From Acidisoma cellulosilyticum (GTDB lineage Bacteria > Pseudomonadota > Alphaproteobacteria > Acetobacterales > Acetobacteraceae), in contig NZ_JAESVA010000009.1 in the NCBI RefSeq assembly GCF_020621385.1, positions 1-64,000 on the forward strand: a stretch of DNA of 64,000 nucleotides, in the 5' to 3' direction. The notes under the pieces are model-generated. The model was given only the letters and a program-made list of their open reading frames with translations. It had not been told where the DNA came from and did no database searches. This document shows positions 52,875-60,615 of the stretch, in pieces (the first letter of the stretch is position 1; every line of letters starts with the position of its first letter). A program made the translations under genes and the position numbers.

Positions 52875-53927
52875 TTACGGCGCCGGGCTGCCATGGATCT
52901 GGAAGAGCGCGTCGATCTTCTCCTCCATCTCCTTCGTGATCGCCACGGCCTCGGAATCGAGCGCCACCTTCAGTTGCGCCATCGTCGTCGCGCCGATGAT
53001 ATTGGACGTGACGAAGGGCCGCGTCGTCACAAAGGCAAGCGCGAGCGTTGTAATATCAAGACCGAACTCGGCCGCGAGCGCCATATAGGCCTCGATCGCC
53101 TCCTCCACGCCCGGCTTCTCATACCGCTGGCCGCGCTCGAACAGCGTCGTGCGGGCGCCGGGGGGACGCGCGCCCTTCTGATATTTGCCGGTCAGATAGC
53201 CCTGGCCAAGCGGCGAATAGGCCAGCAGGCTCACCTGTTCGCGCATCGTGATCTCGGCAAGGCCGGTCTCATAGGTGCGGTTGGTGAGGTTATAGGCGTT
53301 CTGGATGGACGCCACGCGCGGCAGGTTGCCGGCTTCCGAAGCGCTCACGAATTTCATCGTGCCCCAGGCGGTTTCGTTGGACAGGCCGATATGACGGATC
53401 TTGCCCTGCGTCACCATATCCTGCAGCACGCCCAGCGTCTCCTCGACCGGCACTTCGTCCGACCAATCCTGCGGCTTGAACGCATTGCCGCCCGAGCCGA
53501 AAGTCTGCAGATGCCGATCCGGCCAATGCAGCTGATAGAGATCGATGTAATCGGTCTGCAGGCGCTTGAGCGATTCCTCCACCGCGAAGGTGATGTGCGC
53601 GCGGTTCAGACGTGCCGGCGCATCGCCTTCCCGGATGCAGCTGGTATTGCCACGCCCGGCCGCCTTGGAGGCCAGGATCACCTTATCGCGCGTGCCGCGC
53701 GCCTTGAACCAGGAGCCGATGATGCGCTCGGTAGAACCGGTGGTCTCCCGCTTCGGCGGGATCGAATACAGTTCAGCGGTGTCGAAGAAGTTGATGCCAC
53801 GGTCCAGCGCATAATCCATCTGCGCATGGCCTTCGGCCTCGGTATTCTGTTGGCCCCAGGTCATGGTGCCAAGGCAAATGGCCGACACGCGCAAATCGGT
53901 GCGGCCCAGCAAGCGGTATTCCGCCAA
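52875..53927 (-). CDS. Aldo/keto reductase (Tas-like)
   Basis: 350 residues from a TTG with GAGGA eight bases upstream. The TIM-barrel active site is complete: FFDTAELYS (Asp and Tyr), LASKAAG (Lys) and YQLHWPDR (His). The NADPH-binding end shows AYSPLGQGYLTGKY and FVTSNIIGATTMAQLK. The long insertion SIPPKRETTGSTERIIGSWF is characteristic of the Tas group. It reduces small aldehydes or ketones with NADPH. It has no clear operon partner. Confidence 0.92.
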   Translation of the reverse strand: MAEYRLLGRTDLRVSAICLGTMTWGQQNTEAEGHAQMDYALDRGINFFDTAELYSIPPKRETTGSTERIIGSWFKARGTRDKVILASKAAGRGNTSCIREGDAPARLNRAHITFAVEESLKRLQTDYIDLYQLHWPDRHLQTFGSGGNAFKPQDWSDEVPVEETLGVLQDMVTQGKIRHIGLSNETAWGTMKFVSASEAGNLPRVASIQNAYNLTNRTYETGLAEITMREQVSLLAYSPLGQGYLTGKYQKGARPPGARTTLFERGQRYEKPGVEEAIEAYMALAAEFGLDITTLALAFVTTRPFVTSNIIGATTMAQLKVALDSEAVAITKEMEEKIDALFQIHGSPAP

Positions 53928-53965
53928 AGGTCTATCCTCGGAAAATTGGGCAAGATGACAAAGAA

Positions 53966-53996
53966 AAGCCCGGCACCAGATGGCGCCGGGCCTTTG
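53966..53996 (-). terminator. Rho-independent terminator of the aminotransferase gene
   Basis: Stem GCCCGGC/GCCGGGC with flanking AAAG/CTTT pairs. On the minus strand the stem runs into CTTTTCTTTGTC. It lies 15 bp after the aminotransferase stop and just before the next minus-strand gene. Confidence 0.8.
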
Positions 53997-54011
53997 GCTA
54001 AGGCTAAAGCG

Positions 54012-55415
54012 TCAGGCGGAGGCGGAGAAGCCCTCGGCGCGCAGATCGACCGTAATGGCGGCCAGCGCCTTCTCCACCCCGTCCAGAACCTCGTCGATCT
54101 CGGACTTGGTGATGATCAGCGGCGGGCTGAAGGCGAGGCCGTCACCCGGCAGCGCCCGGCCGATGACGCCGAGGTTTTCCATATGCTTCGCGGTCCGGGC
54201 GCCGACCTTGCGGCCGGCGTCGAAGTTGCGGTGCTCGGCCTTGTCTTCCACCAGTTCGATGGCGGCGATCAGACCGGTGCCGCGCACTTCGCCGACCAGC
54301 GGATGGTCGGTGAAGCGACGGCGGAGTTCGGACTGCATATAGGGTCCGACATCGCCGACATGATCGAGCATATTCATCTCGTCATAGATCTTCAGCGTCT
54401 CCACCGCGACGGCGGCGGCGACCGGATGGCCGGAATAGGTGAAGCCATGGCCGAAGGTGCCGAGCTTGTGCGTTTCCTCGGCGATCGGCCCAAACACGCG
54501 GTCGTTCACCATGACGGCGCTGATCGGCAGATAGGCGGCCGAGAGCGCCTTGGCGCAGGTCAGAATATCGGGCTGCACTGCCATCGTCTGGCTGCCCCAG
54601 TATTGGCCGGTGCGACCGAAGCCGCAGATGACCTCATCGGCCACCAGCAGCACGTCGTACTTGTCGAGCACGGCCTTGATCTTGGGGAAATAGCCTGCGG
54701 GTGGGATCAGCACGCCGCCCGCGCCCATGATGGGCTCGGCGAAAAGGGCCGCGACGGTTTCGGGGCCTTCGGCCAGGATCAGCTTCTCCAGCTCATCCGC
54801 ACAGCGGGTCGCGAATTCCGCCTCCGTCTCGCCCGGCAGGGCGCCGTGGTAGAAATGCGGCGTCATGGTGTGCAGGAAGCCCGGCAGCGGCAGGTCGAAG
54901 GATTTGTGGTTATAGGGCAGGCCGGTCAGCGAGGCCGAGGCGAGCGTGATGCCGTGATAGCCCTTGATACGGCCGATGATCTTCTTTTTCTCATGCAGGC
55001 CGCGGGCGTTGTTGTAGTACCAGACCATCTTGATGGCGCTGTCATTCGCTTCGGACCCGGAATTGGCGAAGAACACCTTGCTCATCGGCACCGGCGCGCG
55101 CGCCAGCAGCATTTCCGACAGCTCGATCATCGGCTCGTGCGATTTGGACCCAAAGGCATGGTAGAAGGGCAGGGCGCGCATCTGGCGCGTGGCGGCCTCG
55201 ACCAGACGCTCGTTCGAAAAGCCGAGCGCGGCGCACCACAGGCCGGCCACCACATCGATATAGGATTTGCCGGCATCGTCCAGCACGCGGACGCCGTTGC
55301 CCCGGCTGATGACGACCGGGCCGTTCTCGGCATGGGCGATCTGGTCGGTATAGGGATGGAAGACGGCGGCGACGTCTCTGGCAGCCAGAGAATTGAGACG
55401 AGCGGGTGGGGTCAT
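54012..55415 (-). CDS. Class III (omega-type) aminotransferase
   Basis: 467 residues from ATG 55,415 (MTPPARLNSLAARDVAAVFH); the open frame extends further but into sequence without homology. PLP fold motifs: GPVVISRGNGVRVLDDAGKS, FFANSGSEANDSAIKMVWYY, the Asp of LLVADEVICGFGRTG and the Schiff-base Lys in ILTCAKALSAAYLP. This matches beta-alanine/omega-amino acid:pyruvate aminotransferases. The divergent gene encodes a carbamoylase-type hydrolase, so one possible joint task is use of beta-alanine or similar amines released from carbamoyl compounds. Confidence 0.92.
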   Translation of the reverse strand: MTPPARLNSLAARDVAAVFHPYTDQIAHAENGPVVISRGNGVRVLDDAGKSYIDVVAGLWCAALGFSNERLVEAATRQMRALPFYHAFGSKSHEPMIELSEMLLARAPVPMSKVFFANSGSEANDSAIKMVWYYNNARGLHEKKKIIGRIKGYHGITLASASLTGLPYNHKSFDLPLPGFLHTMTPHFYHGALPGETEAEFATRCADELEKLILAEGPETVAALFAEPIMGAGGVLIPPAGYFPKIKAVLDKYDVLLVADEVICGFGRTGQYWGSQTMAVQPDILTCAKALSAAYLPISAVMVNDRVFGPIAEETHKLGTFGHGFTYSGHPVAAAVAVETLKIYDEMNMLDHVGDVGPYMQSELRRRFTDHPLVGEVRGTGLIAAIELVEDKAEHRNFDAGRKVGARTAKHMENLGVIGRALPGDGLAFSPPLIITKSEIDEVLDGVEKALAAITVDLRAEGFSASA

Positions 55416-55496
55416 GTGCGCGGGGCTCCACAAATGTTCCCACCCATGATGATCCGGCGCTTGAGCCGGGGGAAGACCCGAGGCAGTCTTTTTACC

Positions 55497-56783
55497 ATGA
55501 GCACCCCATCTCGGCCCTTCCGCCCCAACCTGCCGCCGGACCGCGAGATCGCGCCCCGGCTGTTTCAGGCCCTGCATGACATGAGCTTCGACGGGGTCGG
55601 GATCACCCGCGAGGCTTACGGCCCGAAGGAGACGGCGGCCCATGCGCTGGTCCGCGCCGAGGCCGAGGCGCTGGGCCTGTCCGTCAGCACCGACCATGCC
55701 GGCAATATGTATCTGGTGCTGAAGGGGGCGGAGCCCGATCTGCCGCAGATCGTCATCGGCAGCCATCTGGACAGCGTGCGCACGGGCGGCAATTACGACG
55801 GCGCGGCGGGCGTGCTGGCGGGCTTGTCCGTCGTCTCCGGCCTTGCCCGTGCCGGCTTTCAGCCCCGGCGAGACGTGACCGTGATGCTCATCCGCTCGGA
55901 AGAGGCCGGCAGCTGGTTTCCGGTGAGCTATGTCGGCAGCCGCGCTGCCCTAGGCCGTCTGCCGCCGGAGGCGCTGGACGTGCCCCGCATGGATGACGGG
56001 CGGACGCTCGCCGATCATATGACTGAGGAAGGGTTTGACCCGGACGCGGTGCGGGCTGGAAAAGCCGTGCTGTCACCGGATAATGTCGCCGGTTTCATCG
56101 AGCTGCATATCGAACAGGGGCCGCAATTGGACGAGGCCGAGATCCCGCTCGGTATCGTCACCGGCATTCCCGGGTCCCGTCGCTATCGCGAGGCGCGGAT
56201 CTTCGGCGAGTATAATCATTCGGGTGCGACCCCCCGGCGTCTGCGCAAGGACGCGGCCATCGCCGGTGCCGAACTCGCCTATCGATTGGATGCCGAATGG
56301 GCGAAGCTGGAGGAACATGGCCATGTGCTGGTCTGCACTTTCTGCGTGCTGGCGACGGCGCCCGAGGCCGGGTTTACGCTCATTCCCGGTGAAGCTTATT
56401 TCCAGCTCGATATGCGCAGCGAAAGCCGGGCGAGCGTCGATCTGCTGCATGACGCGCTGATGCGTCTGGTGGGTGAGATCGAACGGAGCCGTGGCGTGCG
56501 CTTCGACCTCGGGCCGGAAAGCGGCAGTCTGGCGAGCCCGATGGATGCGACCATCCAGGCGGAGCTGGCGGTAGCGGCCGAGAGCGCCGGTTTGCCCTTC
56601 CGCCGCATGCTGTCAGGCGGCGGGCATGACACGGCGGCCTTTGCCCAGGCGGGCATCCCGGCCTGCCTCATGTTCGTGCGCAACCAGCACGGCAGCCATA
56701 ATCCGCGCGAGGCCATGCGGATCGCGGATTTCGACGCTGCCTGCGATGTCATCGGCCGCTGGGTGCTGGCGCGGGCCAGTTAG
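55497..56783 (+). CDS. M20-family Zn hydrolase (N-carbamoyl-amino acid hydrolase / allantoate amidohydrolase type)
   Basis: 428 residues from ATG 55,497. A much longer upstream frame exists only as antisense to the aminotransferase and aldo/keto reductase. Metal ligands are visible in GSHLDSVRTGGNYDGAAGVL (His, Asp), LIRSEEAGSWF (Glu), FIELHIEQGPQLD (His) and GGGHDTAAFAQAGIP (His). The dimerisation lid domain sits in between (IFGEYNHSGATPRRLRKDAA). The family hydrolyses N-carbamoyl-amino acids, ureidopropionate or allantoate to release ammonia and CO2. The exact substrate is unresolved. Confidence 0.9.
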   Translation: MSTPSRPFRPNLPPDREIAPRLFQALHDMSFDGVGITREAYGPKETAAHALVRAEAEALGLSVSTDHAGNMYLVLKGAEPDLPQIVIGSHLDSVRTGGNYDGAAGVLAGLSVVSGLARAGFQPRRDVTVMLIRSEEAGSWFPVSYVGSRAALGRLPPEALDVPRMDDGRTLADHMTEEGFDPDAVRAGKAVLSPDNVAGFIELHIEQGPQLDEAEIPLGIVTGIPGSRRYREARIFGEYNHSGATPRRLRKDAAIAGAELAYRLDAEWAKLEEHGHVLVCTFCVLATAPEAGFTLIPGEAYFQLDMRSESRASVDLLHDALMRLVGEIERSRGVRFDLGPESGSLASPMDATIQAELAVAAESAGLPFRRMLSGGGHDTAAFAQAGIPACLMFVRNQHGSHNPREAMRIADFDAACDVIGRWVLARAS

Positions 56784-56799
56784 CGCTGCGGGAGACCCG

Positions 56800-56923
56800 T
56801 CAATCGGCGGAGAGCAGCAGGGCGCTGGCATGCAGCTGCGGCCGGTAGCCGGCCGCTAGTACCGCCAGGCTGGATGGCGGGGTGATGATCGCCCAAGGGG
56901 GTGACGCGGTTCTGTAGCGGCAT
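56800..56923 (-). pseudogene. Gutted gene: MPLQNRV-type N-terminus joined out of frame to its C-terminus
   Basis: A good ribosome binding site (GAGGGAG) precedes ATG 56,923, which encodes MPLQNRVTPLGD, the start of a conserved hypothetical family of about 160-170 residues. After roughly 12 codons a different frame reads IITPPSSLAVLAAGYRPQLH then ASALLLSAD and a stop at 56,800, which resembles that family's C-terminus (TPPSxxAxLxAGYRPxLHPSA). The middle is missing and the frame is shifted, so an internal deletion has removed most of the gene. Family recognition is from memory of its termini. Confidence 0.65.
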
Positions 56924-56999
56924 TGCATCGGCTCCCTCAATCCCCGCCTGACATTCGACGCGCGGACCTTCGCCAATCGCGGCGGCGGTTCGGGGAGAT

Positions 57000-57743
57000 T
57001 TACACGGCGTCGTGGAAAATGATGCCCAGCGTATGGCGCTTGCCGGCATGGAGCTTGCTGACGCCGTGGTTCAGCTTCACCTGATAGTCGCCGCGCACGC
57101 CCTTCATGGGGCGGCCGTTGACCGCGAAGATGGCCGCGTCGCCTTTTTGAAGCGGCAGAACCATAGGACGGGTCTGCATGCGCGGCCGTTGCTCGGTCAT
57201 CACGAACTCGCCGCCGTCGAAATCCTGACCGGGCTGGTCCAGAAGGATCGCCATCTGGATGGGAAAGACAAGATCACCGTAAAGGTCACGATGCAGGCAG
57301 TTATAGTCCCCGGCGGCATATTCCAACAGCAAGGGTGTCGGGCGGGTCTGGCCGGCCGCGTGGCAGCGCTCCAGGAACGCTGCATGGTCGCTGGGAAAAC
57401 GCACTGCCTGACCCATGCGCTCGTACCAGCGGTTGGCGATCGGCGCCAGGCGAGGATAGACGCTGCTCCGCAGCGACTGGATCAAAGGTGGCAGCGGATA
57501 GCTGAAATACTTGTATTCGCCGCGGCCGAAGCCGTGCCGCGCCATGATGACTTGGCTGCGGAAACCCGCCGGTTGATGATAGAGGCCGGTCATCACATCG
57601 GCTTCGGCACCGGTCAGCAGGCCGGGTGCGACGGCCCAGCCCTGCGCGTCAAGCTCCGCGTGAATCCTTGCCCAGTCGATCGCGTCAATACGCGCCGCGA
57701 CAGACAGATCGAGGGTCGGTTTGGACAAAATCGGGATTCCCAT
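57000..57743 (-). CDS. 2OG-Fe(II) oxygenase next to ada
   Basis: 247 residues. Iron and 2-oxoglutarate ligands: CLHRDLYGDLVF (His-x-Asp), KLNHGVSKLHAGKRHTLGII (distal His and Arg). The jelly-roll core also has DFDGGEFVMTEQ and LQKGDAAIFAVNGRPMKGVR. Genes of this type often accompany ada in alphaproteobacteria, and an Ada-like box (57,784-57,806) lies about 40 bp upstream on this strand. A role in alkylation damage repair, in the manner of AlkB, is therefore likely, although it is not a canonical AlkB sequence. Confidence 0.85.
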   Translation of the reverse strand: MGIPILSKPTLDLSVAARIDAIDWARIHAELDAQGWAVAPGLLTGAEADVMTGLYHQPAGFRSQVIMARHGFGRGEYKYFSYPLPPLIQSLRSSVYPRLAPIANRWYERMGQAVRFPSDHAAFLERCHAAGQTRPTPLLLEYAAGDYNCLHRDLYGDLVFPIQMAILLDQPGQDFDGGEFVMTEQRPRMQTRPMVLPLQKGDAAIFAVNGRPMKGVRGDYQVKLNHGVSKLHAGKRHTLGIIFHDAV

Positions 57744-57783
57744 CCTTGTATGGGTCCCAACATCGTCGTTTGAGGAAGGCCGG

Positions 57784-57806
57784 ACACTCCGGCCCTTGCT
57801 TTCAAA
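57784..57806 (-). promoter_or_regulatory. Ada-box-like half site facing the 2OG oxygenase gene
   Basis: Read on the minus strand: TTTGAAAGCAAG, two bases, then CCGGAGTGT. It mirrors the site at 57,870-57,892. The flanking bases are GGT rather than AAT, so it is a weaker match to the E. coli Ada box AAT-N6-GCAA. Confidence 0.6.
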
Positions 57807-57867
57807 CCGAGAATTGTATCGTGCCTTGAGATAAAGTCAGGTTCGGCGACCATCGCCGCGACATGCG

Positions 57868-57892
57868 AATTTGAAAGCAAGACCCGGAGTGT
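57868..57892 (+). promoter_or_regulatory. Ada box facing the ada gene
   Basis: AATTTGAAAGCAA fits AAT-N6-GCAA exactly, followed by GACCCGGAGTGT. It lies about 55 bp before the ada start, and its mirror image at 57,784-57,806 serves the divergent gene. Together they suggest methylated Ada activates both genes. Confidence 0.7.
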
Positions 57893-57947
57893 CTTCCGTC
57901 CGCACCGTCAGCAAGATCGCGACAGACAGACCCGAGAGATGATTGCC

Positions 57948-59042
57948 ATGACCAAGACCAAAGACAGGCCGATGACGGTGGTAGCGACGGTGGACGACCC
58001 GCGTTGGGCGCTTGTGCTGACGCGTGATCGCACGGCCGACGGCCAGTTCTGGTATGGGGTGACGACGACAGGGATTTACTGCCGGCCGTCCTGCCCTTCG
58101 CGAACCGCGAACCCGAAGAATGTCCGGTTTCACGATAGTCTGGCTGCCGCCAAGGCCAGTGGCTTTCGGGCCTGCTTGCGCTGCAAGCCGGATGGGGCGT
58201 CTTTGGAAGCCGAGAATGCCGCGATCGTGGCCAAAGCCTGCCGCCTGATCGAGGCGAGCGAGGATCTGCCCTCCCTGGCGGACCTTGCTTTGGCCGCCGG
58301 TCTAAGCGTCAGCTACTTCCATCACTTGTTCAAAGCCGCCACCGGCCTGACCCCGAAAGACTATGTGGCGGCGCATCAAGCCGAGCGGGTGCGGGAAGGC
58401 CTGGCCCAAGGCCAGTCCGTTACCGCGACCATCTATGATGCCGGCTTCAATTCCAGCGGCCGGTTCTACGAAAAGACCAAGGACATGCTGGGCATGACCC
58501 CCAGCACGTTTCGGGCGGGCGGTGCCGACGAAGACATTCGCTTCGCCGTCGGCCAATCGTCGCTCGGCGCGATCCTTGTGGCCTCCAGCGACAAGGGCGT
58601 GGCCGCGATCCTGATGGGCAGCGATCCGGAGGCCTTGGTGCGCGATCTGCAGGATCGCTTTCCGAAGGCCCGCCTGATTGGCGGAGATGCCGGCTACGAG
58701 CAGCGCGTGGCGCTTGTCATCGGTTTCATCGAAGCGCCGCAGATCGGCCTCGCTTTGCCGCTGGATGTCCGGGGCACGGTCTTTCAGCAACGCGTGTGGC
58801 AGGCGCTGAAAGACATTCCGGCGGGCCAGACGGCAAGCTATGCCGATATTGCGCAAGCTATCGGCGCACCCAAGGCCGTGCGGGCCGTGGCGGGGGCTTG
58901 CGCCGCCAACAATATCGCCGTCGCGATCCCTTGCCATCGCGTGGTCAGACAGGACGGATCGCTGTCCGGCTATGCCTGGGGTGTGGAGCGCAAGCGGGCG
59001 CTGATCACGCGTGAGGCAGCCGCATCGGTCGGTCGGGGCTGA
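57948..59042 (+). CDS. ada: Bifunctional Ada: AraC-type regulator and methylated-DNA repair methyltransferase
   Basis: 364 residues from ATG 57,948; an ATG nine bases earlier touches its own GAGAG site and is less likely. The N-terminal zinc/phosphotriester-accepting domain has GIYCRPSCPSR (Cys45 and Cys49) and RACLRCKPDG. The AraC helix-turn-helix follows (SLADLALAAGLSVSYFHHLF; ATIYDAGFNSSGRFYEKTKD). The C-terminal O6-methylguanine methyltransferase domain ends in the acceptor motif AIPCHRVVR (Cys about 329). It repairs alkylated DNA and, once methylated, activates its regulon. Confidence 0.95.
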   Translation: MTKTKDRPMTVVATVDDPRWALVLTRDRTADGQFWYGVTTTGIYCRPSCPSRTANPKNVRFHDSLAAAKASGFRACLRCKPDGASLEAENAAIVAKACRLIEASEDLPSLADLALAAGLSVSYFHHLFKAATGLTPKDYVAAHQAERVREGLAQGQSVTATIYDAGFNSSGRFYEKTKDMLGMTPSTFRAGGADEDIRFAVGQSSLGAILVASSDKGVAAILMGSDPEALVRDLQDRFPKARLIGGDAGYEQRVALVIGFIEAPQIGLALPLDVRGTVFQQRVWQALKDIPAGQTASYADIAQAIGAPKAVRAVAGACAANNIAVAIPCHRVVRQDGSLSGYAWGVERKRALITREAAASVGRG

Positions 59043-59048
59043 CGCATT

Positions 59049-60314
59049 CTAGACAGCGCTGTCGAACCAGCGTTTCCATTGCGGCACCGAGGTCATATAG
59101 GTGCCGCGATGATCGGTCCTGCCGGTCGAGATCGCCTCCACCGTCATATTCCCGGTCCCCATCGCACGTTGATAGGTCATGGCCAAGCGGCCGAGGCCAG
59201 GGGTGATGACCTCGTCGATTTCGCCGAAGTAATTGCGGACCGGGCTTTGGATGACCCAGTTATAGACGCGTAGCGTCGTATTGATGAGACGGCCATATTC
59301 GGTGGCGGCGAAATACTGCGGATTGAAATAGTCTGGCCGCAGGAGTGCCGCAGGCTTCGTCGGCACCTGCGCATGGTCGAAAGGCTGGCGCAGATAGACT
59401 TTCTGCGCGATCTCGAAGCATTCGTCTTTGATGACGGCGCGCGCGAGGCCTGGAATGCGATAGTAATTTTCAAAGGAAAAGGCTGTCAGAATGAACAGAA
59501 CAGGGACCCAGGTCGCGTCGATCTGACGCGGGAAATCCAGGAAGCCGTTAAAGGCCACCAAACCGTCCAGCGGTGCGCTCGCGGTCGCGACACCATCGAC
59601 CTTGATACCATTGGCTTCCAGCTTCTCCAGCAATGCCATGGTCACGAACCCGCCCTGCGACCAGCCACCGAGAAAGAGCTTCGTCGCCGACAGGTTCAGA
59701 TGCGCCAGCACCGCCCGACCCGCCGTCACCATGTCGAAAGTCGCCTGTTGGTGACTGCCTTTCACCAGATAGCCTTCCGGCTCCGCGGACTGGCCCATGC
59801 CGAAGTAATCCGCGCCGATCACGATATAGCCTTGGCCACCGAACTGGGCGAGAATCAGCGCGGTTTCCGTCGATTGATCGGGGAAGGATGGGACCTGTTC
59901 TTTCCCATAGACGGTGCCGTGTTGATAGGAGAGCATCGGGAAGGCGGTTCCGGCTGTATCCGGCACCGCGACAAGGCCGGACGCCATGATCGTCCGGTTG
60001 CCTTGCTCGGGCACGACCGATGGATAGCGCACCCGGTAGAGTGTCACCCCATGCTGCGCGGGCGTGAAGGTGCCGGAGATGCCAAAGAATTTCGGCGCAT
60101 CGCGGGTCAGAATCTGGTTGAGTTTTGCCGCATTCCATTGGCCGATGAGACTATAGGAAATGCCCGCCGTCACTGGGATGGCGTCCGCATCCTTGGCATG
60201 CGCCACTTTGCTGTGCAGGGCAGCGCCGAGCATGGCGGTGGCACCGAAAATGCCCATGCCGGCGCGCGCCAGATCACGCCGGCGGAAACCCGTCGTTTCC
60301 ATCTCCATAGTCAC
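59049..60314 (-). CDS. Secreted alpha/beta hydrolase (secretory lipase-like), Tat signal
   Basis: 421 residues from GTG 60,314 (an ATG two codons later is equally possible; AAGGA lies upstream). A twin-arginine signal (FRRRDLARAGMGIFGATAML) precedes an Ala-rich stretch ending near residue 40. The nucleophile elbow is FLGGWSQGGFVTMALLEKL with Ser in GWSQG. An oxyanion-side motif, MLSYQHGTVYG, and the late GEIDEVITPGLG Asp region follow. The fold matches LIP-type secretory lipases/esterases; the substrate is unknown. It converges on ada with six bases between stops. Confidence 0.85.
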   Translation of the reverse strand: MTMEMETTGFRRRDLARAGMGIFGATAMLGAALHSKVAHAKDADAIPVTAGISYSLIGQWNAAKLNQILTRDAPKFFGISGTFTPAQHGVTLYRVRYPSVVPEQGNRTIMASGLVAVPDTAGTAFPMLSYQHGTVYGKEQVPSFPDQSTETALILAQFGGQGYIVIGADYFGMGQSAEPEGYLVKGSHQQATFDMVTAGRAVLAHLNLSATKLFLGGWSQGGFVTMALLEKLEANGIKVDGVATASAPLDGLVAFNGFLDFPRQIDATWVPVLFILTAFSFENYYRIPGLARAVIKDECFEIAQKVYLRQPFDHAQVPTKPAALLRPDYFNPQYFAATEYGRLINTTLRVYNWVIQSPVRNYFGEIDEVITPGLGRLAMTYQRAMGTGNMTVEAISTGRTDHRGTYMTSVPQWKRWFDSAV

Positions 60315-60615
60315 AGAGTCCTTGTCATGATTTCACGTCAAACGATGGGACGACGACAGCCTCTATCATGCAGCAAGTTAGTCTGCTGTGATAGGCTTGC
60401 CGGGTGCGGTCTGTGCCGGGATGCTGAGGTCAATTGTGCGTGCAAAGCGGCTGGGGCCATTTGACGCGGATAATTTTATGCATAGGCCAAGCCGACGGCC
60501 AGAACAGGCAGGTTTCCCGGCAGCTTTGGACAAGGCAGGGATTGTCTTTGTTCAGCACAATGCTATTGAGCCCATCGTGGCAGTGGCGTGATCTATCTTT
60601 GCCAAGGAGACGACC
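60315..60615. other. Divergent intergenic region with a dyad
   Basis: 300 bp between the lipase-like gene and the amidohydrolase gene. It contains an imperfect dyad, CTATCATGCAGCA...TGCTGTGATAG (60,363-60,394), that could be an operator or a hairpin, and AAGGAG before the amidohydrolase ATG. No gene is seen. Confidence 0.4.

Noticed and set aside
52893-55496. Very long plus-strand frame (continuing into the carbamoylase to give about 1,300 codons)
   Set aside because: It is antisense to the aldo/keto reductase and aminotransferase genes, both with full catalytic motifs; the real gene in this frame starts at 55,497.
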